Shown here piece after piece: positions 10,604 through 22,543 of a stretch of 64,000 nucleotides of DNA; position 1 is the first letter of the stretch; each line of letters opens with the position of its first letter. Location of the stretch: positions 37,482,820 to 37,546,819 of the forward strand of contig CM070568.1 of NCBI GenBank assembly GCA_036346405.1. Direction: 5' to 3'. The position numbers and the translations under genes are program-made. The notes under the pieces were generated by a model that searched no databases, was not told where the DNA came from, and was given only the letters and a program-made list of their open reading frames with translations. The stretch is from Phyllostachys edulis. Taxonomy: Eukaryota > Streptophyta > Magnoliopsida > Poales > Poaceae.

Positions 10604-13221
10604 CTAAGTGGCGTTGGAGGAAGAATGTCTGTTTGGACAGTTCCTGAATGAGTGCCCATGAGTCTTGCATAGCCTACACCTCGTTGGTCTTGGCCGGTCT
10701 CCACGTTGGCTCGCATCCATGTCGTTGTGGATGCGCCTGGATTGACGCCTCCCACGGCCTGGATGTCGCAGTGCTTCATTCAGTGACCACTTGACTGCTC
10801 CCGGCCATAGGTCCCTGTAGTGGCCTTCCACGCTGTAGGAGTTGAACTCCCCGTTCCAAGTATCATACAGGTGACGTATGTCGTAGTACTACGACATGTA
10901 CATGCTACAAGATTGGTGAAACACAGCGCATACAACATATACGTGGGAACAAGGCTTGGGCAGGAGTTGAGGCTTGTTGCAGGTGCAAACTACCACATCG
11001 TCTATGACGCAAACATTCTTCCAGTCACCTCTCATGTGGCCACGAACGTACTTGTCCCGTAGTCCTCCTCACACCATCCATTGTGTGAGCTACATGGGAT
11101 CGGGTCTTGGTAATCTTCTTCTCCATGTAGGCAAGGATAACCTCTGAGTACTATTTCCCTTCGTCCAAATGCTGCTTGGCCATCATTGCCCGATTGACGA
11201 AGTAACTGATCGTGTGGTTCCATGTCTCGTCGACAACAGCGGTGGCAGGTCACGAACCCCTTTCAACACAACATTGTAGACCTCGGACATGTTGGCTTTC
11301 ATGATGCCATAGAGAGCACCATAGGTGTCGTGAAGAAGGGATCATTTCTCATAGTCGAGGGCATGCACACTCATCCACTCAGCGAACTCGCTTTGCGGTG
11401 CGCCTGGCCCAGAACCTCCACTAGCACGCTTAGTTTCGACCTCAAGCTCCCACCACACGGCATCAAACTTGTGCTTCTGGTTCTGCAGGCAGAGCTTCTT
11501 GAACTTCTTCATAAGGTCCTTGCTCCGAAAGCGCAGGTGGAAGTTGACGGCTAGATGCCGCATGCACCAACGTGTGCACGTGTCGTTCCATTAGAACGGT
11601 GGGCTTGTACCGTGCTGCATGGTGTGCAGCGCGGATAGCAACCCGGCATGACGGTCGGTGATAATGCACACATTCGGTCGGTCCCTTACAACATGTTGTT
11701 TTATGTTGGCTAGGAACCACAACCAACTGTCAGTGTTCTCATTCTCTACAATTGCGAAGGCAACTGAGAACAAATGGTCATTTCCATCAGCAGCAACAGT
11801 AGTGAGAATGGTGCCCTTGTACTTCCCACAAAGGAATGTACCGTCCATAATCAGGACAGGATGGGAGTGGGAGAAACCATGGACTGCTGGGCCAAATGCC
11901 CAGAAGACTCGATCAAGGATTATGAAATGTGAGATGTTCGACAGGTGGGGCCTCTCCATCCTGTTGATGCATGTCCCTGAATTAGCATCCACAATTTGCT
12001 TCAGCATTCTGGAGACAAGGTCGTATGCCTCCTTGTAGTTACCGTACAACCCTTTGAGCACCTTCTGCTTCGCCCGCTAGGCCTTACTGTAGCTAACGGC
12101 ATACCCTACTATATTCGCTATGTCAGCCATCAGAACCTTCGGCGAAACGGTTACATCGGTGATAACTACATGGCTTATGATGGTCGTGATGTAGCCCGAG
12201 GTCACATTCCTATGCATTTGCAACGGCTCGTCAAGCTCACATGTGTGATCCGTCACGACTGTGATGCGGAAGTCCGTCCCCGTCCCAGGGAATCTCTGTG
12301 CACGGACTTTGCCCGGGCAAGAGCTAACCATGCACTTAACTATGTACGTGTCAGGGTTAGACCTTCAGATAATGGAAGACAGATAACAGTTAGTATGACT
12401 TACTGTAGATAGTTGAAGATATAACAAACAACGTAACTCGGTAAGTCCGACTGGTCTTCACTACAAAGCTAGCAATAGCTTGCTTGGCGATAGTCTTGTG
12501 TGGGAAATGTTGCCCCACAAGCAGGGTGTCCGCATTGAAGGCCCATGAAGACTCGTGGTCCTGTGGCAGAACAAGGGAAGAGGCCACTTGTCAATCCAAC
12601 CAACTTGGAACATAGTTCATGTCGGTGGAAACAATGCCACTGACGATCCCACCCTCATCGTTGGCTTCGTCCTCGCTGGGTTGCGAGTCAAAGTCGTCCT
12701 CATCTTCAGTGGCAGTGCCCTCGGACATGCGATCAATAATCTCGTGATAGTCAACACGAGCATCCTGCCTAACGACGTCTGGCGCTTCCGAGATCTCTCC
12801 TGTCGTCAACGAACCGAACAGGGGAACAAGAGCGTCACTGCCCCCTTCAATGGCGCCCTCGCCCCCCGGAGGACTAAGCGGGATAAACAAAATAGACATA
12901 CACCATGGGTCATCGATAGATCAGAGCATGAGGATTGCTAACGATCTCCATGTACTGTGCCCACATGGTACTGCTGGTCACCTTCACCAGGCCCCACAAC
13001 ATCTGCCCGTGTGGTGGGACCATGGTGGCGGTGACCGTCTCTATTACTATCTTGTTCCTGGCGACGTGCCTATCGAACAACTACTGAATGCACCGTCGTA
13101 GCTCGAACAAATCCACGTGTGCCAGGTTGGGAACGTTTAGCAAGGCACGCTGGTAGCCTGACATATCAACTCCGTTTGGATCGCCACGCACATTACTGTG
13201 GAACACGTACAGTGTCTCCAT
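10604..13221 (-). pseudogene. MULE (MuDR-type) transposase gene
   Basis: Minus-strand blocks in order: an N-terminal part (METLYVFHSN at 13221, repeatedly broken), an acidic linker (12591-12899), a DNA-binding region (HTCELDEPLQMHRNVTS, 12077-12331), and the MULE transposase core (LIMDGTFLCGKYKGTILT ... VCIITDRHAGLLSAL, 11591-12061). A frame-shifted continuation (CMRHLAVNFHLRFRSKDLMK, 11342-11563) follows, then a SWIM zinc finger (VCTCNKPQ...KPCSHVY, CxCx8CxH, about 10940-11010) and a C-terminal zinc knuckle (CRLCKTHGHSFRNCP, near 10640). The enzyme would cut and paste its element in the nucleus. The join between the DNA-binding region and the core is cut by a single TAG (12077-12079) where neighbouring residues suggest Trp. 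Further breaks near 11.57, 11.3, 10.8 and 12.9-13.1 kb make it non-functional. Terminal inverted repeats were not identified. Confidence 0.85.
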
Positions 13222-13710
13222 TTCAGACGAAAATAACACAATATTTCAACAAAACACAGCACAAAAACCATACATACGTTGCTAAAATAAACTTACCATT
13301 ACGAAGTTACCGTCTCTTAACCTCAAACACGGAAGACTGCAAATTCAAACATGCATCGCATTAGTAACGACTTCAGCAAATGGTGCCAACAAAAGACTAA
13401 CAAAATGGTTAAGTACTAATTCTCCTGCTCGGACAGAGGGAGACACCTCGCAAAGAGGGAGAGATGCCTGAGAGGAACGAGCGAGTGAATAGGAAAATTC
13501 AGCGAGTGAGACCTGAGGCTTGTGAAGAATGAGTGCGCGGCCGCGCGTTTAAATATTCGAGCACGGGAGAAAATGACGCATAGGAATCGACCGGATGAAC
13601 ACATGCGCTGCAACTGTCGCCTGCCGCCCCCCCTCCCACAGGGTGCAGGTCACCTACCACGCCTGGCACAGGAGGCAGGTGAAGAATCTAGACCCGCCAT
13701 TATGAGTTAA
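13222..13710. other. 5' flank of the MULE gene, no further gene
   Basis: About 490 bp between the transposase start and the next element. It turns GC-rich at 13530-13690, which would fit a MULE terminal region, but no matching inverted end was found at the other side. Confidence 0.35.
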
Positions 13711-16546
13711 TGGAGTATTTTGGTGATTAATGATAAATCTATATGTAATACTAACACTTCTATTGATATACCTATTGTGTAGTTTTATTTAGATGAAAAG
13801 GTGAAAATCAAAGAGGTATGTATTCGACATCATATTTCTATATCTTGTTGCATTCCTCGGATCCAAAATATAGGTTGAACTCCACTAAAAGTCTAACTTG
13901 AATATGTGCATATGTTTTTATTACACATTCGTGTATGCACACATTTAGGGGGAGTTCACTCTATGTTTTGTGGTTTCATTAGTATTGATCCATATTTGTT
14001 TATCCACATATATTGGGGATCTCTACTTTAAAACATATCCTTTGAGTATATAAAACTTGTGTAGTTCATATATACTCATATTACTTTATATTCAATTATT
14101 TGCAATTGTGTTGTGGGACTAATGTGTGTGCTAAGATGTTTTCAAGGCTTAGTCCCAGAGTTTGAATGATGACATGAAAAGGAAATGCAAAGATGATAAA
14201 AGATCAACATGGCTCAAGACAAAGAAGTCATGCATTGCATTTCAAAAAGCTTCTGGAAGAATTTCAGTGGAAATCAGTATGACCACATTTGGTAAGCGGT
14301 ACTACCGATGTGCGGTAGTACCAGAGCTTATTTGGCGGAACTACCGCTCAACGGTATGATCGCAATTTACTTGGCGGAACTACCGTAACCCGGTGTAACC
14401 GATTTGGTAGCGGTATGTTTTTTCTAGTGAGTGCCCTTTTGGACCTCAAGGAAGAGCGGTCGTACCGCCCTTTTGATCGGAAGTACCAGAGAGCGGAACT
14501 ACAGCATGATCAACAGCCGTAGTACCACACCTTTCTGCAATGGCTTGTTAAGAAGCATTTATTGCAGGTATATCTTGGTAATTAATGTCAATAATATTAT
14601 GGGACTAATATTTTCCATGAGTTGGATGAATAGATTATGTTCTAGGGTAATGGAGACTTCGGATGGCATCATGAGTTGATCGTCATCAAGTCAAGATTCA
14701 AGAAGAGGATGCATCATGTGTTGATGCATATCAAGATCTCGAAGAGGAGATGATGATGAGTTAATCATCAAGTCAAGAGAAAACTCATCATGTGTTGATG
14801 GAGGTCAAGTAAATGATGCATCATGGGTTGATGCATGTCAAGACGATGACCCGGACTTGAAGTGAAGATGTGCGTCATCAAGCTTCAAGAAGATGCTCAA
14901 GGCAAAGGTATGACTAGCTAGGGATAAGGATGTATTTCTAGTCTTTTACCGGTCTTGGTGTTTTGTTGGAAGACCTGATTCTAGTATAGGTTTGCCGTAC
15001 TATTAAGAGGGGTCTTGTCTAGTAGCTTGAGTCTCGTCATGTGTTGATAGCTCAATCTCGCTTTCTCTAGCTCACCATGGTATGATGTTATTATTTGTAA
15101 ATGTGTTTTACAAATAGTCAAGACTCATACATTTAATCCTTGTAGCATGTGACTATACTTTGGTCTCGTCATGTGTTGATAGCTCAATCTCGCTTTCTCT
15201 AGCTCACCATGGTATGATGTTATTATTTGTAAATGTGTTTTACAAATAGTCAAGACTCATACATTTAATCCTTGTAGCATGTGACTATACTTTGCAAATA
15301 TGTTTTGCAAATGGTTGAAGTCCATGTACCTACTTCTTGTGGCATGATCTAAGTTTGCAAATGTATTTTGCAAATTGTTGTGATTCATGCATTTTTCCTT
15401 GGCATGGTCTAAGATTGCTTGTTGCTATTTCTTTTGGACTTAGACCATGGTAGTGGCTCTTCGGAGTTGTGCTTTTTGATTTGATCAAATGTGTTTGAGA
15501 TCAATAAAATAAGTGGGTTGTGTAACCCTCTGAATAAGATTTCCATAGAGTTCAAGAACACTCAATTCCGACACCGGAGTCAAAACTTATGACCTTTTTA
15601 CTGAGTGTCGTCTGGGCTGAAATTGGGCTGCGGAACTACCGCCCGAGAAAAGCAGTACTACCGCAGAACGATAGTACCAGCCTTTGTACTGCGGTGCTAC
15701 CACACCAAGAAATTTAACGGCTAGTTTTTTAATGCACAATTTCCGACCATTGAGCAAAAATCGGTAGTACCGGGGTTACAACGGGGTACTACTGCATTTT
15801 GGCTGAGTTTGCTGATTTCTGCTCCCAACGGCTAGTTTTTGTGTGTGGGCTATAAATACCCACCTTGGCCGGTTGAGAGACAATCTTTGGCATCCCATTT
15901 CACTCACTTGAGCTAGTGTGAGGTTCTCCTCTCAATTGTGCATGTGTTGCACCTTGTGAGCAAGGAGAGAGGTCTCTAGTTGCATGTGTTGCATCTAGAG
16001 GTGAATTTCGTATCCACTTGAGCTTGTGCATTCGTTGCACGTGGTGAGAGTCAAGCAAGGGGCTTGGCTTATTACTCTTGGTGTTTGCCAACACCTAGAT
16101 GGCGTGGAGGCGTCGTGGTCCGGTGATCTTCTTAAGAAGCTTGTGAAAGGACCGGATGTGTTGTGAAGGTTGGAGCTCACCTACCCGGAGCGGGAAAGAG
16201 CTACCACTAGTCCAATTAGTTTGGGCTTACCTCAATGTGGATTAGGGGAGACCGGCAAGTCTCCAAACACCACGGTAAAACGTCCTTGTGTCATTGTGGT
16301 TTGCTCTCTTATGATTTACTTTGTGCAATTTACATTCCTAGAATTAAATTGCTTACATGCCTTTGTATGATTGCTATCATTATCAATAGTCTTATATTGT
16401 TGGTGCACTTAGTCAAGACTAGTTGACTTAGGTTTTAATTGAGCAAAACCGAATTGATTTACAATTCCATATAAAACTCGATTTTAGCCAAAAGTTTTTA
16501 AAAACCGCCTATTCACCCCCCCCTCTAGTCGTCCCCCTCGATCTTA
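13711..16546 (+). mobile_element. 5' LTR of a SIRE/Maximus-like Copia element
   Basis: The segment runs from TGGAGTATTTTGGTGATTAA (13711) to just before TAGTATCAGAGCTTGG (about 16550), a primer-binding site for initiator Met-tRNA in the usual TGGTATCAGAGC wording. The LTR is about 2.8 kb, non-coding, and studded with the phrase CGGTAGTACCG / GCGGAACTACCGC and with CATCATGTGTTGATGCAT repeats (14690-14880). An LTR of this length followed by a gag frame is typical of the SIRE/Maximus lineage. The 5' boundary is an estimate. Confidence 0.65.
15031..15294. repeat. Perfect 132-bp tandem duplication
   Basis: 15031-15162 and 15163-15294 are identical by eye, each starting GTCTCGTCATGTGTTGATAG. The duplication lies inside the long LTR. 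Confidence 0.95.
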
Positions 16547-16606
16547 CGAGTAGTATCAGAGCTTGGTCTCTCATTTTATTAGGCTTCACCGCCTAGAGAG
16601 TAAAGG

Positions 16607-17941
16607 ATGGCGTCTAGTGATATAGTGCACCTAGGTGAACCACCTCTATTTGATGGCACAAAATATGCTCATTGGAAAATCTGCACGTCATGTTATTTTA
16701 AGTCCATGAGCCCAAAAATATGGCGGATTGTAGATGTAGGCTTTTCTCCTCTATTGGATCATCTTGCTCCAACCATTGAGGAAGGGAAATGCTTACACCT
16801 CGACGCTCAATCAATTAACGCTTTATTTAGTGCTTTAAGTGTAGAGGTGTTCGATGAACGCTCATGAGATGTGGACACACTTTCAAGATCATTATGAAAT
16901 GTCCACCTCCACTAATGATGATTGCATACAAGAATGGATGTCGGGAGAAGAATGCTCAACTTCTAGCTCCGACAATGAGGAGTCCTCAACTCCATCTACA
17001 TCACCTCATTGCTTCATGGCAAAAGGTAATAAGAAGGTAAATGACGATGATGAACCTTCATATGATGAGTTAATGGATATGTTAGAAGAGCTTAATGAAT
17101 ATCTTGGGAAGGAGATGACTAAGTATAAGATTTTGAAGAAAGAACATGTTTCTCTTCAAAACAATTATGATATGCTAAAAGAAAAGCATGAATCTCTTCT
17201 TCTCAAGGAAGTCATTAGCTCTAAGGTGGATATAGGCATTACATGTAATTTACTAGATGATATGCCATGCATAGCGCCTAGCTCTTGCATTTCATCTAAG
17301 GTTGGCATATCCACCTCTTGTGATGATTTGCTTGATGTACCTTGTTGCTCAAAATTAGATGCTTCTATTTCTTCTATGTCTTGTGAGACTAATCTTGTAG
17401 AGGAAAATAATGAGCTCAAGGTCCAAGTCACAAAATTGAGCAATGACTTGGAGAAGTGCTACAAAGGAAAGGTCACTCTCGATGATATATTGAGCAAGCA
17501 AAGAAACTTGCAAGACAAGAGTGGTATTGGCTTCATCTCCAAGAAGAAGGAGAAAAGCAAGACAAGAAACAATGCAAGACACACGAAGAATATCAAGTGC
17601 CTTAGTTGCAACAAGAAGGATCACTTTGCCTCGGTGTGCCCAAACAAGATAAATGACAAGCAATTGTCATCAAAGAAGAGACAAGCCGGCAAGGAGCAAG
17701 TAAAGAAGACAAAAAGGGGAAGTAAAAGCTCAACTTGCTATAATTGCCGGGAAAGGGACATTTTAGTAAGAATTGTCCTAAAGGTATCATTCCTAAGCCT
17801 CTTATCTATAACGATCATTATTTGCTTAGGAAAGATAAAAATGGTAGAGTGATTGCTAGAATTGTTAGTTCACCTAAGATCATTGTTATGGCCATTTGGG
17901 TGCCCAAATCTCTTGTGAATAACATTCAAGAACCCAAATGA
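16607..17941 (+). pseudogene. Copia gag polyprotein, frameshifted
   Basis: The frame starts MASSDIVHLGEPPLFDGTKY (16607) about 55 bp after the primer-binding site. It holds the N-terminal gag region (FDGTKYAHWK), a frameshift near 16855, a helical acidic middle part (ELMDMLEELNEYLGKEMTK), and two CCHC zinc knuckles, CLSCNKKDHFASVCP and CYNCRE...HFSKNCP, with a second frameshift inside the latter (about 17755). The C-terminal part ends KSLVNNIQEPK at 17941. Gag packages element RNA into virus-like particles in the cytoplasm. No protease, integrase or reverse transcriptase follows. Confidence 0.8.
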
Positions 17942-19580
17942 GTTTGGGTACCAAAATGTGCTTAAATGATTAATAGGTACTTAGAGAGGTATTAGAGGTT
18001 TGGCTTACATGAAGATGTAGATTCCACCATGGGCAAAATTGGAGCCAAGCTTAAGGATAATCATTTCATATTAAAAACCAATGCCATCTCGGTAACAAGT
18101 ATTTACAATGAAGTATCTAACCCTTTTACCTTGTGTAGGTTGCATTCCGTGAAAATCTTTTCAAAAGGGTGTTCTTGCTCTTGTTCAAAATCTTTATTAT
18201 TTCAATCTTGAGCAAGATGGCAAGTGGCATAGTAAGGGGGAGTGCTAAATCATAATCATGTATATCACATCCCTAAGTGTGCCCAACTTGATTAAGTGCT
18301 ATTAATGTTTTTCAAAATTGAGCGTTTTAGCCAAAAGTCAAAAATTTTATAACTATCAGTAATCCTTTGAAAAACTAGTTGCAAAATGTATACAAATGCT
18401 ATTTAAAGGTTTCCTAAAGGTTTTGGTTCAAGAAAAACCTATTTTAAGTGAAAATGAGTTTCTAGCCAAAATTCTAGATCATAGCATTTTGTTTTTGACA
18501 TAAACTATATTTTAATGTAAAATCTATTCTAAAAGGAATTTGAAAATGATCCCAAAAGAAAATTCCTAAAGTTGGCTATTCTAAACCATTTTGGTATTCA
18601 CATGATTTTCAAAAGGCCAGCCTAGCAAAAGTTATTTGATTTTGAAACTTGTCCAAAATACTAGTTTGACATAAGTGGTCACTCTCTAGCACTTAAGTGC
18701 ATTTTATCATATGGGCCAAAATTATTCACATGAATAGGTCCATAATGGTATTAATGACTCATACATAAAATTGGATGCTCTAAATTCCTTCATAAGCTTA
18801 GTTTTTCTCATTTGAAGAAGTTTCATCAAAATAAGTTTCATTTGCGAAAACAAAAGCTTAATTCATAAAAATTATGTTCTTAGATACTCTTTAGTCTTTT
18901 CAATGCATAATGATACTGAATGATATTTATTTGAGTGCAAAACTAAGGATCATTTGCATATTTCTCAATCTATCCTTGAAGTTCCAGAAAAATTGAAACT
19001 ACCGGTGGCTTAACAAAGGTACTACCGACCATTGAAAGGCGGTACTTCCGCATCTCAGCACTACCGCCATTTGCACGTCGGTACTACCAATTTCTTTGAC
19101 AAGACAGTCATTTCATTCCATTCAATTTTAAACCTAATTTGGCTACTTCCTTTGGTCAAGTTGATCATTATTATATTTGCTAGCTACCCTCAAGTACTTT
19201 CTTAATTCCATATGCCATTTTGATCGTATTGTGATGTTTTTATCATAAAAATGGTATTCTTTCTAAAAGCATATATTTTTTGGAATATGAAAACATCTTA
19301 AATTGTATGCCAGAAATTAACGAAAACATATAACTAGTTTATTTGAAGCAAACATTCATGAGTTGTTCATATTTTCAGCAACCACACATAACATTGGCAC
19401 TAGCAAGCTGCATTAACTAGTTCATCACAAATATAAAACTTAGTTTACCATATTTAGCTCATAAGTCATAACTCACAAAGTCACAAGTCATCACGCATTC
19501 ACACTTAATTCATCACATACATAAAGCTTAGTTCACGCTAACATCGATTAGCCTGAATGGTTAATCTATACGCAAATGAC
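17942..19580 (+). mobile_element. 3' remainder of the Copia element, pol missing
   Basis: A purine tract AGTAAGGGGGAG (18231-18242) occurs only 290 bp after the end of gag, so the usual 3 kb of pol is absent. Downstream DNA is AT-rich, with another cluster of TACTACCG phrases (19000-19095) like those in the 5' LTR. No copy of the 5' LTR start is seen, so the 3' LTR is missing or badly diverged. Confidence 0.5.
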
Positions 19581-20030
19581 TGTAACATCCCAAAGTATGT
19601 TACCAAAAATAAAGTTATTATTTTATTGGATTTTCTGAGATTTAAAAGAGTTTTCTTGGTTAAAAAGGAAAACAGTCAATTATTTAATATCCTAGTTTTT
19701 AATGTTAAGAATAAAATTTATTGAGTTTTCTAGGATTTTATTGGATTTAAAGTGAAAAAGAGAATTGTCATTAATTTCTTGAATTTTTGGATTTTAAAAA
19801 GATTTCCTATTTTTCAAAAATTTAAAATAATTTATGTGCAAAAATAAAACCAACTTTAAGTTGAAATTAATTTTATTAAGTTCAAAATAATTCAAGAAAT
19901 TTTATGATTTTTTCTAGAATTTTTGAACTCTATGTGCTATTTTCTAAAAGGCTATTTGATTTGTTGTATATTATGAAATTCAGAAATCGATTAAAATCTC
20001 ATTTTTCTCTTTTGGGCCAAAATCTGGATA
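19581..20030 (+). mobile_element. Gypsy LTR fragment
   Basis: TGTAACATCCCAAAGTATGT at 19581 is a classic TGTAACACCC-like LTR start. The AT-rich sequence after it is cut off by the next element at about 20.03 kb. Confidence 0.4.
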
Positions 20031-20206
20031 TCCGGCCTTTGTACTATCCGGATAATCCATATCTGTATCCGTATCCGACGGATAATAGGGCTACTGTATC
20101 TGTTTCCGATCCAAGAATTATTCGAAAAAAATCTGATCCGAGACAAATCCGAATCCGTTTTCGTTCGGATCAGACGGAAAATATCTGATCCATTTTCATC
20201 CCTAAG
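20030..20206. mobile_element. hAT-like terminal fragment
   Basis: Dense GGATC/CCGGATAATCC-type subterminal motifs end in CCATTTTCATCCCTAA at about 20205. On the other strand this reads TTAGGGATGAAAATGG, a TAGGGATG terminus seen on grass hAT elements. The opposite terminus was not found. Confidence 0.4.
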
Positions 20207-20603
20207 GGCATCTTTGTGCGCGACATGACCCAGCGAAGCAACTTTGCGCGGAAATGACGCTACGCCGCTCCAAGATTCGTTCTACGCAAACAACACTCTG
20301 CCTCGCCAACTTTTCAAATGGACATGACAACACTCTACCTCCTCAGCTTTTCAGACAAAAAATACAGGACTCTGCAAAGTAAGACGTTTCAACACTCTGC
20401 CTCGCCAGCTTTTCAAATCGACATGACAATACGCTACCTCCTCAGCTTTTCAAACCGAAAAGACTTGACTCTGCAAAGTAGGACATGACCACCCTCTACA
20501 AAGTAAAACGTGACAGCACTATGCCTCGCCAACAACTTTTCAGAAAGACAAGACAACACTCTGTCTCGCAGGCTACTCACATGAATTTAACCACACCATG
20601 CCA

Positions 20604-20610
20604 TATAAAA
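20604..20610 (+). promoter_or_regulatory. TATA box upstream of the GRF zinc-finger gene
   Basis: TATAAAA about 50 bp before the coding-like stretch and after a repetitive GACATGAC...CTCTGC leader. Its position fits a core promoter; no transcript evidence. Confidence 0.4.
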
Positions 20611-20659
20611 GGAGGTGGAAGAGATCTGGGAGAGAACACTACACACCTAAACTCAATAC

Positions 20660-21319
20660 TACACCAGAGCTTGCTTCACCACGTCGGGTTGGACAAGCGA
20701 TCGGACTCCCCTCGTAGCAGCAACCCCTACCAGAACATTCCCACTGAGCGTTCGCCACAAGACCCGCCCGAGGGGGACACGCCGCCCCTCTGTTGGTGCA
20801 GGGATACATGCAAGTTCTTAAAGTCCATGTAGTGGCTCAGCCTGGGCATGCATTACTGGGGTTGTGCGAATTACTCCTGTGACTATCCCAACCGCCATTG
20901 GGACACGAGAAGCTATCGACAGCCGGTAAGGACCAATTACACTATATTCCTCTACCATTTCTCTTTTAAAGTATACACTAACAACATATCCCGTCTACCC
21001 TTAGTCCTCGGATCCGCTATGTGGCTACTGTAAGTGGATCGACTAAGAGATCCACCCACATGACCACTGGCAAATCGACTACGAGGAGTGGGATGCCAAA
21101 AGGGCCCGTGAGATCTGGGACGAGCGCTGCAACGAAGAGCAGAACGAGCGTATCCGTCGAGAGATGAAAGCTCATCTCAAGGCGTGCAGGCGCAGAGAGA
21201 GCGAGGCTCGCGAGATGGAGTGCGAGAAAAAGAGAGAAATGGCGGCCAAGCCCAAGGAGGCCAGCGAGGAGTACAACAACAAGCTCGCAAGGAAGGGGAA
21301 ATGGCCCCGGTCCACGTAG
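20660..21319 (+). pseudogene. GRF-type zinc-finger protein, two internal stops
   Basis: Exon 1 contains CWCRDTCKFLKSM, then a TAG (20829-20831), then MHYWGCANYSCDYPNRHWDT. An intron with GTAAGG...CCCTTAG borders (about 20926-21004) follows. Exon 2 gives DPLCGYCKWID, a TAA, and then a highly charged helical tail (EEWDAKRAREIWDERCNEEQ ... KGKWPRST) to 21319. The cysteine pattern and the YWGC block match the GRF zinc finger, which binds nucleic acid in other proteins. Both stops lie inside or next to the finger, so a full product is unlikely. No convincing start codon lies between the TATA box and the finger. Frames on both sides of each stop stay in register, so loss looks recent or readthrough-tolerant. 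Confidence 0.65.
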
Positions 21320-21904
21320 TAGGTCGGGCTATTCCATACTAGTCAACCGAAGGTCGAATTTTTTTCAATTCCAAAAAGGCGCACATGTATCGTAGGAGTA
21401 CTTTGGTTTGTTGCATCGTGCATGATGTTGTTTCTTCTACACGTTACCAAACCCTATGCGCCCTGTAATTCCCAACTTTATTATAAAGTCTATTTTAATT
21501 CGTAACTGCAAATCTCGTTGTCTTTTTGCATTCAATTCTTCGCGTAGCAAGGCATCCAATAACATAAAAAATGTGTTCTGAAAGTAGGCACGAAATGGTT
21601 TACGACCCCAAAGTGACGACGAGCACTACCTATCATTGCAATAGGTTTTCATGATCCGATTAAATTCAATGTCAAATCTGGTCTCTTTACAAGCAAAACA
21701 TAAGTTACAATCAAAGGAAATTAATTTGGATCGGAAGGATTAATCGAGAATCGAAATTCCATAATTTAAAATCCACAAATCAAGTACAAATTAAATTCAA
21801 CCATGAGCTCGATTCATAATTTGGTTTACCAATCCAAATGCAATGACGCATGCAAAGGTATAAGTACCAAAAAAATCTATTTTATTGCATTAATTAAAGC
21901 TTAA
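21320..21904. other. Intergenic, no gene seen
   Basis: AT-rich sequence without recognisable domains or terminal repeats. The first 150 bp may be the 3' UTR of the GRF gene. Confidence 0.4.
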
Positions 21905-22215
21905 TTACAAAATTCTGGAAAATAAAAAACATTTTAAATGAATAAGATAAACTTCAATTAAATTTAACAATATTTTATTAAATTTTTATGTAATTTTCTT
22001 GAAATTTTGGATTTTTTTTAAAAAAATTCCGGATTTTTTTCTTTCTTTTGTTTCCCCTCTCTCTCTCTCCTGCCCCTTCTTGCTGCACCAACCATATGGG
22101 GCAGGTCACTGCCTCTCTCCTGCAAGGGGCGGGAGGCTCTTGCCGAGACCGGGAAGGTGCATCAGATAGGGTCAAATCAAAATTATGACTAAGGAGGCTA
22201 GTTTTACAAAAAAAA
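21905..22215 (-). repeat. Dispersed repeat, inverted copy of 8.3-8.7 kb
   Basis: Reads TTCTTGCTGCACCAACCATATGG and TTTTACAAAAAAAA on the plus strand. The reverse complement aligns with 8330-8680 through GGGGCAGG, the GAGAGAGA tract and the following A/T-rich 120 bp. Divergence is visible but the order is kept. Confidence 0.75.
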
Positions 22216-22543
22216 AAGAGCAGGGGACTATAAATACCAAAAATTCACCTATTCTCTCCCCTTTAAGGGGATAAATATACAAGATCACATTTTTTACATA
22301 AATAAATGAAAGTTCACTTGACATGCAAGTAGAGGGGGAAAATACGAAATTATACTGAGGAAAAGGAAATATGTACCAGAAATATCGATGTCATATTAGG
22401 ATTCGACCTTCACCCGATATAGTGCAGCAAACAGTAGTTATAGTCCGTATGACTCTAAAGTAAATTCCATTTATCAACCCACCTTTGGCTCATCATTTAT
22501 CAAAGAAACAAAGTACATATTACTCCTTTGAACTACTTGAATT

